Source: Oscillospiraceae bacterium (GTDB lineage: Bacteria > Bacillota > Clostridia > Oscillospirales > Ruminococcaceae). From it: 5,459 bases of DNA. This document shows positions 4,943 to 5,459 of this stretch, piece after piece. Each line of letters begins with the position of its first letter. The stretch's first letter is position 1. The position numbers were made by a program, and so were the translations under genes. The stretch is taken from assembly GCA_016295545.1 (NCBI GenBank), contig JAEDLA010000114.1, positions 1 through 5,459 on the forward strand, given 5' to 3'. The notes beneath the pieces are model-generated. The model did no database searches. It was not told the DNA's origin and saw only the letters and a list, made by a program, of their open reading frames with translations.

Positions 4943-5459
4943 AAAAGTATGTTTGTCCAGTCTGCGGATTTGTTCACTACGGTGATTCCGCTCCCGAAAA
5001 GTGCCCTCAGTGCGGCGTTCCCGGTTCTAAATTCATCGAAAAGGAAGCTGACGAAAAGCTCGTTTTCGCTTGCGAGCACGAGGTTGGTGTTGCAAAGGCT
5101 GTTACTGATCCCGAAATCATTGAGGGACTTAAAGCTAACTTTGCCGGCGAATGCACTGAGGTAGGTATGTACCTTGCTATGGCAAGAGCTGCTCACAGAG
5201 AGGGTTATCCTGAAATCGGTCTTTACTGGGAAAAGGCTGCCTACGAAGAAGCTGAGCACGCTGCTAAGTTTGCAGAGCTTCTGGGCGATGTTGTTTCCGC
5301 TTCAACAAAGGAAAACCTTGAAAAGAGAGTTGCTGCTGAGCACGGTGCTACACAGGGCAAGCTCGACCTTGCAAAGAGAGCTAAGGAGCTTAACCTTGAC
5401 GCTATTCATGACACAGTTCACGAAATGGCAAGAGATGAAGCAAGACACGGCAAGGCTTT
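4939..5459 (+). CDS. Reverse-type rubrerythrin, NADH-dependent peroxidase component (3' end outside window)
   Basis: This cytoplasmic diiron protein reduces hydrogen peroxide, and in clostridia also oxygen, to water with electrons from NADH via rubredoxin partners. The first 173 codons are present and the frame is open at the window edge. The domain order is reversed compared with classical rubrerythrin. The rubredoxin-like Fe(Cys)4 site comes first (C6-x2-C9-x12-C22-x2-C25), followed by the four-helix diiron domain. Candidate iron ligands include Glu71 or Glu74, E104-x2-H107, Glu134 and E167-x2-H170. The last motif sits close to the break, and only a short tail is probably missing. The ATG has a GGAGG site at 4924-4928. 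Alanine codons are mostly GCT and the promoter is near consensus, both signs of high expression. The gene follows the small glycyl-radical-like gene by 117 bp. Homologues in Clostridium acetobutylicum are PerR-regulated. Confidence 0.96.
   Translation, partial: MKKYVCPVCGFVHYGDSAPEKCPQCGVPGSKFIEKEADEKLVFACEHEVGVAKAVTDPEIIEGLKANFAGECTEVGMYLAMARAAHREGYPEIGLYWEKAAYEEAEHAAKFAELLGDVVSASTKENLEKRVAAEHGATQGKLDLAKRAKELNLDAIHDTVHEMARDEARHGKA

Noticed and set aside
4828..5259. 143-codon open frame on the minus strand opposite rubrerythrin
   Set aside because: Rubrerythrin on the plus strand is unmistakable. This frame is a by-product of its biased codon use and has no family motif.
1..5459. CRISPR arrays, insertion sequences, tRNA or rRNA genes, phage genes
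   Set aside because: No spaced direct repeats, transposase-like genes, terminal repeats or RNA gene features were seen. The region looks like ordinary chromosomal core with a compact regulatory unit.

Overview
The window reads as chromosomal DNA of an anaerobic, low-to-moderate GC Firmicute, most likely a clostridial gut or rumen organism of the Ruminococcus/Oscillospiraceae type. The grounds are a reverse-type rubrerythrin, a clostridial-style Crp/Fnr regulator, strong GGAGG ribosome binding sites and densely packed genes. The genus is inferred, not proven.

Layout. Bases 37-4450 hold seven genes on the minus strand, in transcription order: a Crp/Fnr-family regulator, a PAP2-type phosphatase, a YhcC/YtqA-type radical SAM protein, endonuclease III (nth), a YjbQ/UPF0047 protein, a sirtuin and D-aminoacyl-tRNA deacylase (dtd). 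Three junctions overlap by 4 bp and the other gaps are 1, 4 and 17 bp. A near-consensus promoter (TTGACT-N17-TATCAT) lies upstream of the regulator, so the block looks like one operon led by its own regulator. Bases 4451-4557 are a divergent control region. Bases 4558-4821 (+) encode an 87-residue protein resembling the C-terminal glycyl-radical segment of anaerobic ribonucleotide reductase NrdD. Bases 4939-5459 (+) carry a reverse rubrerythrin, cut off by the window end, with its own consensus promoter.

How the parts may work together. The divergent region holds a perfect 16-bp palindrome (TGTTGC-TTAT-GCAACA) with the geometry of a Crp/Fnr operator. It lies at about +12 to +27 of the regulator promoter. 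It is also centred at -41.5 of an extended -10 promoter predicted for the small glycyl-radical-like gene, which is the classic class II activator position. The simplest model is a regulator that limits its own operon and switches on the small gene. The small protein has the motif RRITGYL followed by RFNNAK and RIKH, matching the radical-glycine region of NrdD, but it has no cysteine and no catalytic barrel. It could be a stand-alone glycyl-radical unit, analogous in concept to GrcA/YfiD, which rescues oxygen-damaged pyruvate formate-lyase. The neighbouring peroxide-scavenging rubrerythrin, preceded by a PerR-box-like sequence, and the Fe-S proteins of the operon fit a theme of oxygen and redox stress. 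That theme is inference. No RNA genes, mobile elements, CRISPR arrays or convincing intrinsic terminators were seen, and no gene-free stretch exceeds 300 bases.
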